Notes: a model not told the origin generated them from the sequence alone. Positions 8,636 to 18,551 are shown, counted from the stretch's first letter. The stretch: DNA of 33,894 bases from Gammaproteobacteria bacterium (GCA_013697705.1 JACCWJ010000011.1:1-33894); one strand, 5' to 3'. A program made the numbers and translations.

Positions 8636-9643
8636 TTATCGAGGTCCCATCGAGCTGGCGGGAGCACGCTGTATCGCTTCTTCCACCTTTGCATTAATGT
8701 CTTCAAGATTGGTAACGCTTTTAACTTGCTCTAAACGATCAGTGCTCATTCTCACTAATATGTTATGGTTCTCTTGTGCAACTTCTAAGATTGGCTCAAT
8801 TTTATGAATTTGAAGCGTTTTTATTTCATCAGTTTGTTGATGATGGAGTTGTTCAGCTTCATGCGCTGCTTGCTTGAAAAAGTCTTCTAGCTTTTCCATA
8901 TGTTGCGGGGTTCTCTCAGAAGAAGGCAATACTGATCTAATAGCCAAATAGGCTTTCATTTTGAAGTAGGTAGCAAAGTCCGGGTGGTCAAGTTTAACCA
9001 ATCTTTCTAGCTTAGCAGGAGGCAGGTCTTGAGTAACGATAACCCGGTCAGTAAATTTGTCTATGGTATATTGTAAGTCTTGTCTTAATAGATTGTTTAT
9101 TTCCTCTTCGGGAATATGGAGAGATTCAAGTTCCACACGCAGCTTGTCTAAATGTTTTTCTCTGTATTGCTGCCAATCGCTGTTATGTTTACTGACTATT
9201 TTGAATGATGCTTCAGTTTCTGTTAGAAGAGAGTGTTGGTGATTTACCGAATCGTTAATAGTTTGAAGATATTTCCATTGTTGATTGAGAGAACTTTGAA
9301 TATTGCTCAGCACCTTTTTGGTGGCTTCAGATTTTGTCTCTTTCTTTTTCTGTTCAAGGTCGCTTAACGTAACATTAACGAAAGGAAATTGTTCCTCAAG
9401 CGAATCTTTATCTTGTATAATTTTTCGGTCCGCCCTAATAAACGCAACATAGGGACCGCTAATTATTTCTTTCAAATATTTATTTTGCGGATGCGATAGT
9501 GCCTGATCAATTTGGCTTTGATTAAGGATAGTGATATCGAGTATGTCCACCGATTTAGAGGAAGGTTGGCGTGAGTCCTCTACAATCTGTTGACTGACCG
9601 GCGGTGAAAAACCTAAAAACAATCTTGCATAAGTGGATGCCAT
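8636..9643 (-). CDS. Coiled-coil hypothetical protein, 335 aa
   Basis: I do not recognise a domain. The protein has no signal peptide or membrane segment and is largely charged and helical: heptad-like stretches at about residues 90-190 and 250-330 suggest coiled coils. The C-terminus (residues 316-335) has a small acidic cluster (LEDINAKVEEA) followed by short polar residues, loosely like a Dot/Icm export tail. AAGG lies 6 bases before the ATG. It is convergent with purF and divergent from miaE. Lineage-specific soluble coiled-coil proteins like this are common among type IV secretion substrates of Legionellales, but the sequence does not prove that role. Confidence 0.7.
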   Translation of the reverse strand: MASTYARLFLGFSPPVSQQIVEDSRQPSSKSVDILDITILNQSQIDQALSHPQNKYLKEIISGPYVAFIRADRKIIQDKDSLEEQFPFVNVTLSDLEQKKKETKSEATKKVLSNIQSSLNQQWKYLQTINDSVNHQHSLLTETEASFKIVSKHNSDWQQYREKHLDKLRVELESLHIPEEEINNLLRQDLQYTIDKFTDRVIVTQDLPPAKLERLVKLDHPDFATYFKMKAYLAIRSVLPSSERTPQHMEKLEDFFKQAAHEAEQLHHQQTDEIKTLQIHKIEPILEVAQENHNILVRMSTDRLEQVKSVTNLEDINAKVEEAIQRAPASSMGPR

Positions 9644-9672
9644 AATTAACCTTTTTCATGACCTTTTAACGA

Positions 9673-9678
9673 ATTATA
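9673..9678 (-). promoter_or_regulatory. Extended -10 promoter for the coiled-coil gene
   Basis: On the minus strand the sequence reads TGT-TATAAT, a perfect -10 hexamer with an upstream TGn extension, placing a start site about 20-25 bases before the ATG at 9643. No good -35 is visible, which is usual for extended -10 promoters. Confidence 0.5.
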
Positions 9679-9718
9679 ACACACTAGCAAGCGTATAAAA
9701 CAACACAGTAGAGGGCTT

Positions 9719-10324
9719 ATGGTAAATTATACCATCGATACTTTTCTCCAGTGTGAAACCCCTGACTCCTGGCTTAAAGCAGCGTTAAATAATATCCCCT
9801 TGCTGTTACTCGATCACGCCCATTGTGAGAAAAAAGCCGCAGCAACTGCGTTGAGCCTGATCAATCGTTATAGCAATAAGTCATTATTACTTCACAAAAT
9901 GTCGCGGCTTTCGAGGGAAGAGCTTCGCCATTTTGAACAAGTGCTTGTCATTATTGAGGGGCGGGGAGAAAGGTTCCGCCAATTAAAACCCGGGAGATAT
10001 ATCGCCTCCTTATACCAATTGGTCACTCCCTATGAATCTATGAAACTGATTGATTCACTTATCTTAGGCGCTTTTATTGAAGCTCGATCATGCGAACGAT
10101 TCCGGCTATTATCGGATTATCTTGAACCGGAATTAGCTACTTTTTACCGCAAACTCTATTTGGCGGAAGCAAGGCATTTCCAAGAATATTTACTGCTTGC
10201 AGCGCACTTTGCAGAAGATAAGCTCGATGAGCGGATCTTATTTTTCGGCCAACATGAAGCAAAACTTATCCTGGAAAAAGACGCTGTCTTTCGTTTTCAT
10301 AGCGGCGTTCCTGAGGGAGACTAG
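9719..10324 (+). CDS. miaE: MiaE-like tRNA hydroxylase (di-iron)
   Basis: MiaE hydroxylates 2-methylthio-N6-isopentenyladenosine at position 37 of tRNAs in an oxygen-dependent di-iron reaction. The four-helix ferritin-like fold is supported by two E-x-x-H pairs, EELRHFEQV (around residue 67) and AEARHF (around residue 140), plus further carboxylates in DHAHCEKKAA (around residue 35) and GAFIEARSCERF (around residue 116). The length of 201 residues fits the short form of the family. GAGGG at 9711-9715 precedes the ATG by only 3 bases. It stands alone, divergent from the coiled-coil gene. Confidence 0.88.
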   Translation: MVNYTIDTFLQCETPDSWLKAALNNIPLLLLDHAHCEKKAAATALSLINRYSNKSLLLHKMSRLSREELRHFEQVLVIIEGRGERFRQLKPGRYIASLYQLVTPYESMKLIDSLILGAFIEARSCERFRLLSDYLEPELATFYRKLYLAEARHFQEYLLLAAHFAEDKLDERILFFGQHEAKLILEKDAVFRFHSGVPEGD

Positions 10325-10686
10325 CAGACTTTTTTAAATTTGATAACTAATTCGGATTAATATGTCGTGTGCTATCCTATCCTCTATTAATAAATTATAA
10401 AAAATTGGAGCTGATAGCTTACAGGGCACTAGATTTTTCAGATTAGATTAATCGTGACAAGCATTCTTGAGCAAGTATAGGGTTTAGAAAAAAGGCGACT
10501 GATGTTGTACCCTCTTTATTGACCCATTGTTTATTTCAATGGAATCGCTCTATCTTCATAACGATATAATATTCACTTCTTCATAAGCTTCTTATTTTTT
10601 CATCATATTAGTAATATTTTTTAATAGGTCCTTGGTATAGGGTCGAATTTCGAATTAATTGCTTCTTAGTGGGGCTTAAATGCTTT
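10325..10686. other. AT-rich intergenic stretch without a recognised gene
   Basis: These bases lie between miaE and the regulatory boxes of the giant gene. They are strongly AT-rich with stop codons in all frames. I see no tRNA, no convincing terminator hairpin for miaE (only a T6 run near 10330) and no repeat. Confidence 0.6.
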
Positions 10687-10688
10687 TT

Positions 10689-10704
10689 GTTAATATAGTG
10701 TTAA
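10689..10704 (+). promoter_or_regulatory. Upstream PmrA-like direct repeat / inverted repeat
   Basis: GTTAA at 10689-10693 and 10700-10704 form a direct repeat with 11-base periodicity. The same bases are part of a perfect inverted repeat, TTGTTAA (10687-10693) and TTAACAA (10701-10707), with a 7-base spacer. The first base of each half is G rather than the C of the PmrA consensus. Confidence 0.4.
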
Positions 10705-10719
10705 CAATAGCCACCTATA

Positions 10720-10735
10720 CTTAAAATATGCTTAA
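10720..10735 (+). promoter_or_regulatory. Candidate PmrA box before the giant gene
   Basis: CTTAA at 10720-10724 and CTTAA at 10731-10735 are separated by six bases (aatatg) and followed by TTT. The Legionella/Coxiella PmrA consensus is, from memory, cTTAA-N2-TT-N2-cTTAA; here both half-sites match fully and only one base of the central TT differs. A -10-like TAATTC lies at 10745-10750, nine bases after the box, and the ATG is at 10773. This would place the gene under the PmrAB two-component system, which controls many Dot/Icm effector genes. Confidence 0.55.
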
Positions 10736-10772
10736 TTTCGCGCCTAATTCATGATATTTAGGAATAGCTCCG

Positions 10773-13700
10773 ATGCCTTTTTACACCAAAAAATTTATTG
10801 ATGAAGCGTTAAGAATAAAAAGCAACAGTAATGTTTCTGAAATTACAACCAGTTATCACGCTTCTGGGCCTGACAGCTATTATGATTCATGGTTAGGCTT
10901 AATTGAAAACAATTCTAATGCATGGATTATGCAAGAGGGCGATCCCCAGCGTAATGCCAAAACGAAAATAATAATCAGTAGCTTGCTCTTTCGAGATACG
11001 CCACCTGACCCTGTCATGTATTCTTTCATAAATCAATTATTAACATATCCATCGATTGAAGTTTATTTATGGCTTGGAAAAAATGTTAGATTTGCTGAGT
11101 CAAAACCTATTAGTAATTCAGCACAATTGTGGCAAACTCGTCAACAACTCACTTCAATGAAAGGAGAAGATGTCAAACACGCTTTGTCACACCAAGGACA
11201 ATCATTTGATGACATAAAAATTATTGATGATGCAGAGTATACAAATCTAATTAGTATATTAAAAATATCCAGTCGTACTTTAACTCTACCTTTATCCTAT
11301 ATCGATTTAGACAAGTATTTTGAAAACATTGATGTTTCAAAATTAACGTGCGTGGATATATATAATATTCTATCTGTAACTCAAGAAGAAATAGATTTCG
11401 TTAAAAAACTGCCTAATATAGCTCACATAATTATAAATATTTATATCAATAGCGGTGGTTGTTATGATGCAATTATCGGTAATGTAACTAAGCATAAATC
11501 CAATTATGCATTAAACATTATGTGTGATAGATACAAACAAATAACAATTGCGTCTGATCCAGGTCGGAGAGAAGTTCAGCATATTAATTTAATGAGTAGT
11601 CCACATAATATTCTTGAAGAATTAACTGTCAAATATTTTAACTTAAACATATTGGATTTACAGGCTTGCAGCAAACTTCGTCGGTTGACGATATCGGAGA
11701 GTAGTTTAAAGCAGATTGATTTAACCTGTTGCCATAGCTTAGAAGAACTTGACATACAAGGTAATTCAGCAGGCAATGATTTAGAACTTGATTTAAGAAG
11801 CTGTCACTTATTAAAGAAATTAATAATAAAGAACGTACCTATCAAATCGATTATATTTGATCAGAACGCAACGTTGTCATATTTGGAAATAGATGATTAT
11901 TTGCACTCTTTAGAAATAACCCATGCTCCTTCCACTGAGCATTATGTGGGTCCTGCTATACTGTGCATGCGAAATAATAACAATAATAAAGCTATTGAAG
12001 CGCGTAAAACTATTTATTTCACAAATGCTGAAGGCTTGTCCGAATTCAAAGTGCCAGGAAGTTTAACAACATTAAACATACCACATGAATTACAATCATT
12101 TACCTTAGATATAGCGGACGCTAAGCAGCTAGAGGCGCTGTGTATAAATAGCGGTCAACTTGAACTGATAGGCGAGGAACAATTACGTGTTTTGACCCTA
12201 AAAACCTTGAAATTAGCCAATCTAAATTATCAAAAAGTTTCCAGGATACTTAACATAATAAAACCAAGTTTGAATAAACTAACTATTCAGAATTTAGATG
12301 CAAGTATCATCGAATTATTAAGTAGGCATACACAATTACATGAACTAACTGTTACCACTATAACTTCGAATATACAGCTATCAAAAATAACAAATCTTAA
12401 ATCTATGATAGTGAATGGCAGAATCGAAAATCCTGTTGAAATTGATATCATGAATTGTGTTAATTTAACAGAGTTTGAGATACCTAATCCTGATAACGTT
12501 TGCATCCTGGGAAATTTTAATAATGTACCAAAAACAATAAGTTTAAATGATAATAATCTGCAGCCACTATCTTCACAACAAATAAAGCTCTCTTCTTACA
12601 ACTTAGATTGTATAGCTGATTTACCAAACGCTAAACTGTTAGTGTTAAGTAATGGTAGCAAAGAATCATTGAAAATTAGTAACTACCCGTTATTACAAGT
12701 AATCTCGATTGCTCAAGGAAGAAGTAATATAATTAATTTGTCATTGCTACCAGCATTAGTAGAATTCACAATAACAGATTCCGACTGTGAAACTATAATA
12801 GGGGATGACATATTATATGGTTTAAAAGTCTTAGAAGTCACTAATTGCAAAAAAATAAAAAATATTGATTTAACAGTAATGCCAAATTTGGAATCGATAA
12901 TCATAACTTCTTGCCCACAGTTAAATACTCTCGATTTCTCATTTTTGAAATATATTAAACATATATATATCGAGACAATGCAACCTGCCATTGATCTATC
13001 TAACAACATTAATTTAGAAAGCCTCAGTGTCACGGGAAACTTTGAAATCATTAACACTGAAAAATTACCCAATCTAAAATATTTAGATGTTCATTGCGTA
13101 CTTCAAAATAAAATACTACAGGTCAAGAGCAACTATTGCCCGAAATTAAAAGATATACGCATATTCAGTCATACCCTTGATTTAACTATTAAAAATAGTA
13201 TCAATATAAAATATATGCACATTCATCATACGGGACTACATTTAAGGATACAGGGGATAACGCGATTATTTAGCCTAAGAAAATTCCTGTATGAGGGGCA
13301 GCTTAAGATGCAAAATGAGGTTATTTACAATTTGCCTGCTAATTGCCAATATACAGATGCTTCGACTGAATCAAGGTACAAACATGTAACTAATATAGCT
13401 AAAAAAATACGTGCAGCTCTGAAACAAGCGCCTAATTTCAACGATGATGTTGATAATGTAAAAAGATTTAATGAGAGAAGTCCCGTCTCTATTTATCAGC
13501 ATCGTGATAAACGTATTCCTGACAACAAAACAGGTAAGAACCTTACTCCGTTTCACGCCCAAGGTCAGTTTTCAGTTACATTCATTGATCCCTATGAGCA
13601 AGCTGAACCAGATAATTATCATATAATCATATTGGATCGGATAATTTCACAAGATAACCAACTTAAATTTATAACAGATCATCAGTTTACACTGCCTCAT

Positions 13701-16700
13701 GATTTTCTGATTGAACCATCAACAAAAGAGAATAAATGTGCACTATTTAGTCACCAAGATAACAATGCTATCATCGGCAGGTTAGTGGGTGACAATATTG
13801 ATGCAGATGTATTTTATTCATTACCCTCAAAAACTGCACTAGGTAGCAAAAAATCTTTATTACGATTAATGACAGACCATTCTGATGATATAAGCTTATA
13901 TTGGAATGAGAAGCACAAACAGTTTTATATCAAAGCAAAAAAACCCATACCCCATCTCGTTTTCATTTATGAATTTTCGAGAACAAAAATTTATGAACAA
14001 TTACCACGTAATGCCACTATCAAACCTTGTGACCAGCCTTTATTATCAGATGACATTATTCAATTTATTAATGATGCGCAACCAATGCTACCTCAAGAAT
14101 TGCAATTTATATTTCATAATTCCCTATCGTTAACTGAAAAAATAATGTCATTAGCACGCTATTTTATCGAATTTAAAGATGTAGAGTTAGATGAAGCAGT
14201 GGAAGATGGCACTATTAATACGCTACTTCAGATTATTGCTGAAAATAGAGGAGTGTGTCGGCACCGTAGCTCTTCTATGCTTCTATTAGCACAATACTTA
14301 GGTGCTAATCTAATACAAATTGAAAATGAGCAACATAGTTTTTGTTTGGCATTTTTTACCTTACAAGATGGAACAGAGCTGCAACTATTACCCATCCATA
14401 TGGGTGGAACTGGTACATTAGACAGTACCCCCATTAATGTGCGTGATAAATTGCTCCAAGATGCATTTAGTGAAGTCGAATCTGCCCAGCTTAATAGCGT
14501 TATGGCAAATAATGTAGTGACACCACTAATATTAACACCCGAAGTCGAATCTAATAATGAATTACTTTCTGCAATCATAGAAAGAATATACTTACCGCTT
14601 TTCCGCGAGTTAGTGGAATCGCGTCCACTCAGTCATTGGAGTGAATTATTACAACATCATCCCTTGGTTCCCTTAGTTAAATATCAAAAATCGCATCAAC
14701 CCTTCGTTATTAGCCAACAAATTCACCAGCATAAGAAAAAAATGGGCTCCACGGGGGGATATTTATATATAAATAAGCCGGAAGATTTCGCATTCTATTT
14801 TGACTGTTTCCAAATCAGTGGTGGTAAACGCCTATTACGTGATGGACCCTTAAAAGAATTAATTAATCAAGGCGGGGTTCTGGTCATAAATTGGGATAAT
14901 TTTACTGCAACCCAAATGGCCAGTTATAAAAGTATTTTAGATCAAGTCGCCACCATTTTAGGTGCTCCCATTAGTAAACAAAAAGTTAAAGTGATTGGTA
15001 TCACTCGTGATTTACAAACCACCTGCTCAGCCTTCTTAACACGGTGCAAATTATTTTCACTCCCAGATACATTAATCGTTTCTGCATCAACCCAGATTCC
15101 AGATAATAACCCGATAGAGTACACAATTAATTTATTCAATAGAGTTCAATGGCGCGAATCTGTATTAGGTAAAATTATTTTTTCCGGAAATTCGCTAGAA
15201 TTATTCCAAGGAAAATTAGTTGAAGCCATTCAAGCAGGGGGGAATTTAGTCATCATTAATCCGCCTAAAAACAATAACGCATTTGATGAACTCATAAATC
15301 GACTTAAATATGATGATTATGTTTTATATAACGGTGAAAAATTAATTATCCCCTCGTCATTTAGTGTCACACTCAAACATGAAGTGAATCATCTCCCTGC
15401 AAACAACATTAATCTCTCTGAGAGCATGCCAGACCGCTATAAAAAGCCCATTCATATTGGCTTACATAATATCCATCAATGCTTTGAAAAATTAGCGATT
15501 GCTGATAAAAGAGCCAAAACTGACACGCAGGGTTTATTGCATAAATATGACGATGCAAAACATTATTTTTATATTACCGAAATTATCCCTCGATCTGATT
15601 GGGACCATCTCAATGCTTATGTTAAGCAACATTATCGTCATAAAACATTTAGTTTTATCTTGGCACCGGGTGCAGCTATCGAGGGCGTTTTAACGAATAT
15701 AAATCAACCGCGAAAGAATACGTTAAATGATCCCTTAAAAGTAATGCCGTTAGACTGCAATATGATTCTGAGTAACGACCCTGATTTTACAGCTTCGTTA
15801 TTAATGAAGACGATTGCGCAACAACAAACACACGCCGTTGAAATAATCTATGTTTCTCATCAAACCACCTATGGCGATTTAGTAGCGCAATTAGACATTA
15901 ACCCTCAAATTGAAACAGGAATGGTTGAGTTTGTTGAGGCTGAAGGAGCGTTTATCAAAGCGCTTAGCGAAGGAAAGTCTATTATTGCCTGTGGTGAATT
16001 ATCGTATGGTCTGTGCCAAAAATTAAATTCATTCTTGGGAGCTCCCGCTTATTATTATAAAGATGGCAAACGTATCGAATTTGCTCCTCATCAAAAAGTC
16101 TACTCAATACAACCTAGTACCGTGACACTTACCGGGGTTTATCAGCATCAATCTATTCAATTTGAACTTGAAGATTATAAAAAAGTCATTGACCCTGTCT
16201 TATGCCCGTACCTTGACCAAATCATTGCATTCAATCGATTTGCCCATTACTTACCCTTAGGTGGTGAAGGAAGACCTTTAGATCGTAATTTATCTTTCAA
16301 ACGCATTGAACGGATGATTCGCGCCATTCAACTACGTCCACGCCATCCACATAACCCTATTAAGGGGTTGTATCATTACGATTACCCGCGAAATACTCAA
16401 GATTATGCGTATTTAAATGTGATTGCAAAAATACTCTTTCAAAATGAAACTATTACCTTTGCAACGCGAGGAGATAAATTAAATCAACTAAAAAATGCGT
16501 TATCATTAACGACGGTTGACACATTTAAATTACATATTTGGCCTGTATTGAATTGTTTTTCGAAGGATGAATTGTTAACGATTCTGGGCCACGATTTATC
16601 TTCACTCGTTACTCAGGGCTATCCTGCCATTGAAAAATCCAAACTTGAATTGGCCTGGCAGTATTTTAACAATGTCACTGCTACTTTAAGCAACGCACCG

Positions 16701-18551
16701 GAAAACAACGCCTCGGTCATTAAACGCGAACAACAATTATCTGCGTTGCTACAGGACGATAGCACTCACATCGTCATGCTTAAAGGGGCACCCGGTGTCG
16801 GAAAAACTCGTACCGCACGTCAACAACTGCGCGCGATGGGTTATGAACCTTATGAAGGTGAAGCCGATATTGCTGCATGGCAATCTGATTTAAACGATAG
16901 CGTTTTACTGTTAGATGAAGCAAACATGGCGCTTCCAGGCACCTGGGATAGGTTGAAAGGTTCTATTAATAAGCATAAAAAAATTATCGCCACCTGTAAC
17001 CCTGAATCCTTTAATCGATATTATCATGATGTATTCCAGCAATATGCGGAAACCATTTATTTTAAAATGCCCACTGACAGTTATACTCAGCTTAAGATTT
17101 TAGTGCCCTTATTATTAGAATGCTTAAATGATGAAGAGGCGGTTAGTGTGTCAACGGAGATGTTGCTAGCGTATAATTTGGTGAAGAAATGCAACCCGAC
17201 TTATTTTTATTCGACACGTGATTTAGAGAATTTATGCCAACGATTCATTGCCATTTACTTACAACAAAGTACTATCGCTTCTGACACTATCACTAAAATA
17301 CTATACGCCATTTGTGTCAGTGAATTTTCAGGCACTATTTTTTATCCAGCTGAAAGAGACCATTTTAATGCTGAACTTTGCGAAAAATTTGGCGTATCCC
17401 CTGAACCCCCACATTCGATAATACACGTTTCAGATACCTGTTTAATTCCAAATGAAAAATCTTATATTATTGATAGTATCGAACAATGTTTATTAATCAG
17501 AAATAAAGCGCTGGATGCAAAAAAACTCAGCCAAGATTTTTATTATAAACGCGGCGTATTAATTGAGGGTGACGCTGGTTTAGGGAAATCGTATTTAATT
17601 AAGGCCGTGCTAGAGAAGCACGGATTCACCCATCATCAGTCTTCTTGTAATAATAATACGAATAAACATTATTACGAATTATCTGTCAGCAAGGATAATG
17701 CGGTAAGAGACACATTGATCACTGCTTATCTTGAGGGTTCAGCCGTTATTTTAGACGAACTGAATTTAGATGAAGCATTAGAAGAACTATTATTGAAATT
17801 ATTATCGGATGAAAATGTCATAGCAGAAAATGACATTTATTATCTCCCATCATTACCCAAAAAGGATGAGTTGCTCAATTACAAAAACAGCTATATCTGC
17901 CTAAATGGAGGAGATGTCTATTATATCAATGAACAAGGCGCTTCCGCTTCCCTCCAAATGAGTGACATAGCAAAATTCCAGGCATTGGTAAATACACGAA
18001 CAACATCAACCATCGGTTTGAAACAAGCACTGTCCTACAATGAATACAAAGAATTAAAATCGCTATTTGTACCTAAACCGGGCGGTGTCATTTTTGGATC
18101 ACAAAATTCCAGCTCATTTGCTGGACGCAAATCAGTTTCATCCGCCTTACGGAATCGCTTGCAAGTAATATACATGGAAGAATATTTACAAAAATCGTTG
18201 GTCGCTATTGCCGAAACTGCATGTATACCTGAACCTGCTGCCTTCGTCGGTGCTTACCTCAAAACGTGTCTAAATGAATCATATGTTGCCAACATGCGGA
18301 CATTTTATCATGCACTTACGCTAGCTAAAGAAAGATGCGTGGTATATGAAAAGCAAATTAGGGAAATATATAAGGAAGTCGGAATCACACAGTTGTCTAC
18401 TAAAGATAAGGAAACAAATAAGAATCATTATTCGTCATATCCTTATGTTTGGAAATCGAAACCGAACATTGAAAGTAGTGCTGAACCTGAACAGAGTGAA
18501 TCAGAGTCTATGAGCAAACGAGGACAGAGTCTGCGTCGACTAAGAGGGTGA
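10773..18551 (+). CDS. Giant LRR / transglutaminase-like / tandem AAA protein, 2592 aa (candidate effector)
   Basis: AGGAA at 10760-10764 supports the ATG. There is no signal peptide. Residues about 200-870 are irregular leucine-rich repeats of the LxxLxIxxxxLxxIDLxxC kind. A transglutaminase/papain-like module follows: RGVCRHRS with Cys1162, EQHSF with His1188 and Asp1199 in LQDG. From about 1340 on comes a chain of AAA-like modules. Three lack Walker A but keep a G-x-L-x-x-A-I/L...GG-x-hydrophobic core (starting near 1358, 1480 and 1725). Two are complete: GAPGVGKT (2005-2012) with LLLDEAN (Asp2048/Glu2049), and GDAGLGKS (2266-2273) with VILDELN (Asp2328/Glu2329) and a midasin-type GSQNSSSFAGRK...ALRNR segment. 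The tail (2565-2592) has an acidic cluster, EPEQSESES, then basic residues. Size, LRRs and the PmrA-like boxes suggest a Dot/Icm substrate; cell role and target are unknown. Confidence 0.85.
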   Translation: MPFYTKKFIDEALRIKSNSNVSEITTSYHASGPDSYYDSWLGLIENNSNAWIMQEGDPQRNAKTKIIISSLLFRDTPPDPVMYSFINQLLTYPSIEVYLWLGKNVRFAESKPISNSAQLWQTRQQLTSMKGEDVKHALSHQGQSFDDIKIIDDAEYTNLISILKISSRTLTLPLSYIDLDKYFENIDVSKLTCVDIYNILSVTQEEIDFVKKLPNIAHIIINIYINSGGCYDAIIGNVTKHKSNYALNIMCDRYKQITIASDPGRREVQHINLMSSPHNILEELTVKYFNLNILDLQACSKLRRLTISESSLKQIDLTCCHSLEELDIQGNSAGNDLELDLRSCHLLKKLIIKNVPIKSIIFDQNATLSYLEIDDYLHSLEITHAPSTEHYVGPAILCMRNNNNNKAIEARKTIYFTNAEGLSEFKVPGSLTTLNIPHELQSFTLDIADAKQLEALCINSGQLELIGEEQLRVLTLKTLKLANLNYQKVSRILNIIKPSLNKLTIQNLDASIIELLSRHTQLHELTVTTITSNIQLSKITNLKSMIVNGRIENPVEIDIMNCVNLTEFEIPNPDNVCILGNFNNVPKTISLNDNNLQPLSSQQIKLSSYNLDCIADLPNAKLLVLSNGSKESLKISNYPLLQVISIAQGRSNIINLSLLPALVEFTITDSDCETIIGDDILYGLKVLEVTNCKKIKNIDLTVMPNLESIIITSCPQLNTLDFSFLKYIKHIYIETMQPAIDLSNNINLESLSVTGNFEIINTEKLPNLKYLDVHCVLQNKILQVKSNYCPKLKDIRIFSHTLDLTIKNSINIKYMHIHHTGLHLRIQGITRLFSLRKFLYEGQLKMQNEVIYNLPANCQYTDASTESRYKHVTNIAKKIRAALKQAPNFNDDVDNVKRFNERSPVSIYQHRDKRIPDNKTGKNLTPFHAQGQFSVTFIDPYEQAEPDNYHIIILDRIISQDNQLKFITDHQFTLPHDFLIEPSTKENKCALFSHQDNNAIIGRLVGDNIDADVFYSLPSKTALGSKKSLLRLMTDHSDDISLYWNEKHKQFYIKAKKPIPHLVFIYEFSRTKIYEQLPRNATIKPCDQPLLSDDIIQFINDAQPMLPQELQFIFHNSLSLTEKIMSLARYFIEFKDVELDEAVEDGTINTLLQIIAENRGVCRHRSSSMLLLAQYLGANLIQIENEQHSFCLAFFTLQDGTELQLLPIHMGGTGTLDSTPINVRDKLLQDAFSEVESAQLNSVMANNVVTPLILTPEVESNNELLSAIIERIYLPLFRELVESRPLSHWSELLQHHPLVPLVKYQKSHQPFVISQQIHQHKKKMGSTGGYLYINKPEDFAFYFDCFQISGGKRLLRDGPLKELINQGGVLVINWDNFTATQMASYKSILDQVATILGAPISKQKVKVIGITRDLQTTCSAFLTRCKLFSLPDTLIVSASTQIPDNNPIEYTINLFNRVQWRESVLGKIIFSGNSLELFQGKLVEAIQAGGNLVIINPPKNNNAFDELINRLKYDDYVLYNGEKLIIPSSFSVTLKHEVNHLPANNINLSESMPDRYKKPIHIGLHNIHQCFEKLAIADKRAKTDTQGLLHKYDDAKHYFYITEIIPRSDWDHLNAYVKQHYRHKTFSFILAPGAAIEGVLTNINQPRKNTLNDPLKVMPLDCNMILSNDPDFTASLLMKTIAQQQTHAVEIIYVSHQTTYGDLVAQLDINPQIETGMVEFVEAEGAFIKALSEGKSIIACGELSYGLCQKLNSFLGAPAYYYKDGKRIEFAPHQKVYSIQPSTVTLTGVYQHQSIQFELEDYKKVIDPVLCPYLDQIIAFNRFAHYLPLGGEGRPLDRNLSFKRIERMIRAIQLRPRHPHNPIKGLYHYDYPRNTQDYAYLNVIAKILFQNETITFATRGDKLNQLKNALSLTTVDTFKLHIWPVLNCFSKDELLTILGHDLSSLVTQGYPAIEKSKLELAWQYFNNVTATLSNAPENNASVIKREQQLSALLQDDSTHIVMLKGAPGVGKTRTARQQLRAMGYEPYEGEADIAAWQSDLNDSVLLLDEANMALPGTWDRLKGSINKHKKIIATCNPESFNRYYHDVFQQYAETIYFKMPTDSYTQLKILVPLLLECLNDEEAVSVSTEMLLAYNLVKKCNPTYFYSTRDLENLCQRFIAIYLQQSTIASDTITKILYAICVSEFSGTIFYPAERDHFNAELCEKFGVSPEPPHSIIHVSDTCLIPNEKSYIIDSIEQCLLIRNKALDAKKLSQDFYYKRGVLIEGDAGLGKSYLIKAVLEKHGFTHHQSSCNNNTNKHYYELSVSKDNAVRDTLITAYLEGSAVILDELNLDEALEELLLKLLSDENVIAENDIYYLPSLPKKDELLNYKNSYICLNGGDVYYINEQGASASLQMSDIAKFQALVNTRTTSTIGLKQALSYNEYKELKSLFVPKPGGVIFGSQNSSSFAGRKSVSSALRNRLQVIYMEEYLQKSLVAIAETACIPEPAAFVGAYLKTCLNESYVANMRTFYHALTLAKERCVVYEKQIREIYKEVGITQLSTKDKETNKNHYSSYPYVWKSKPNIESSAEPEQSESESMSKRGQSLRRLRG

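Noticed and set aside
12287-13072. Minus-strand open frames inside the giant gene
   Set aside because: They are short, lack SD sites and lie opposite a clear LRR coding region.
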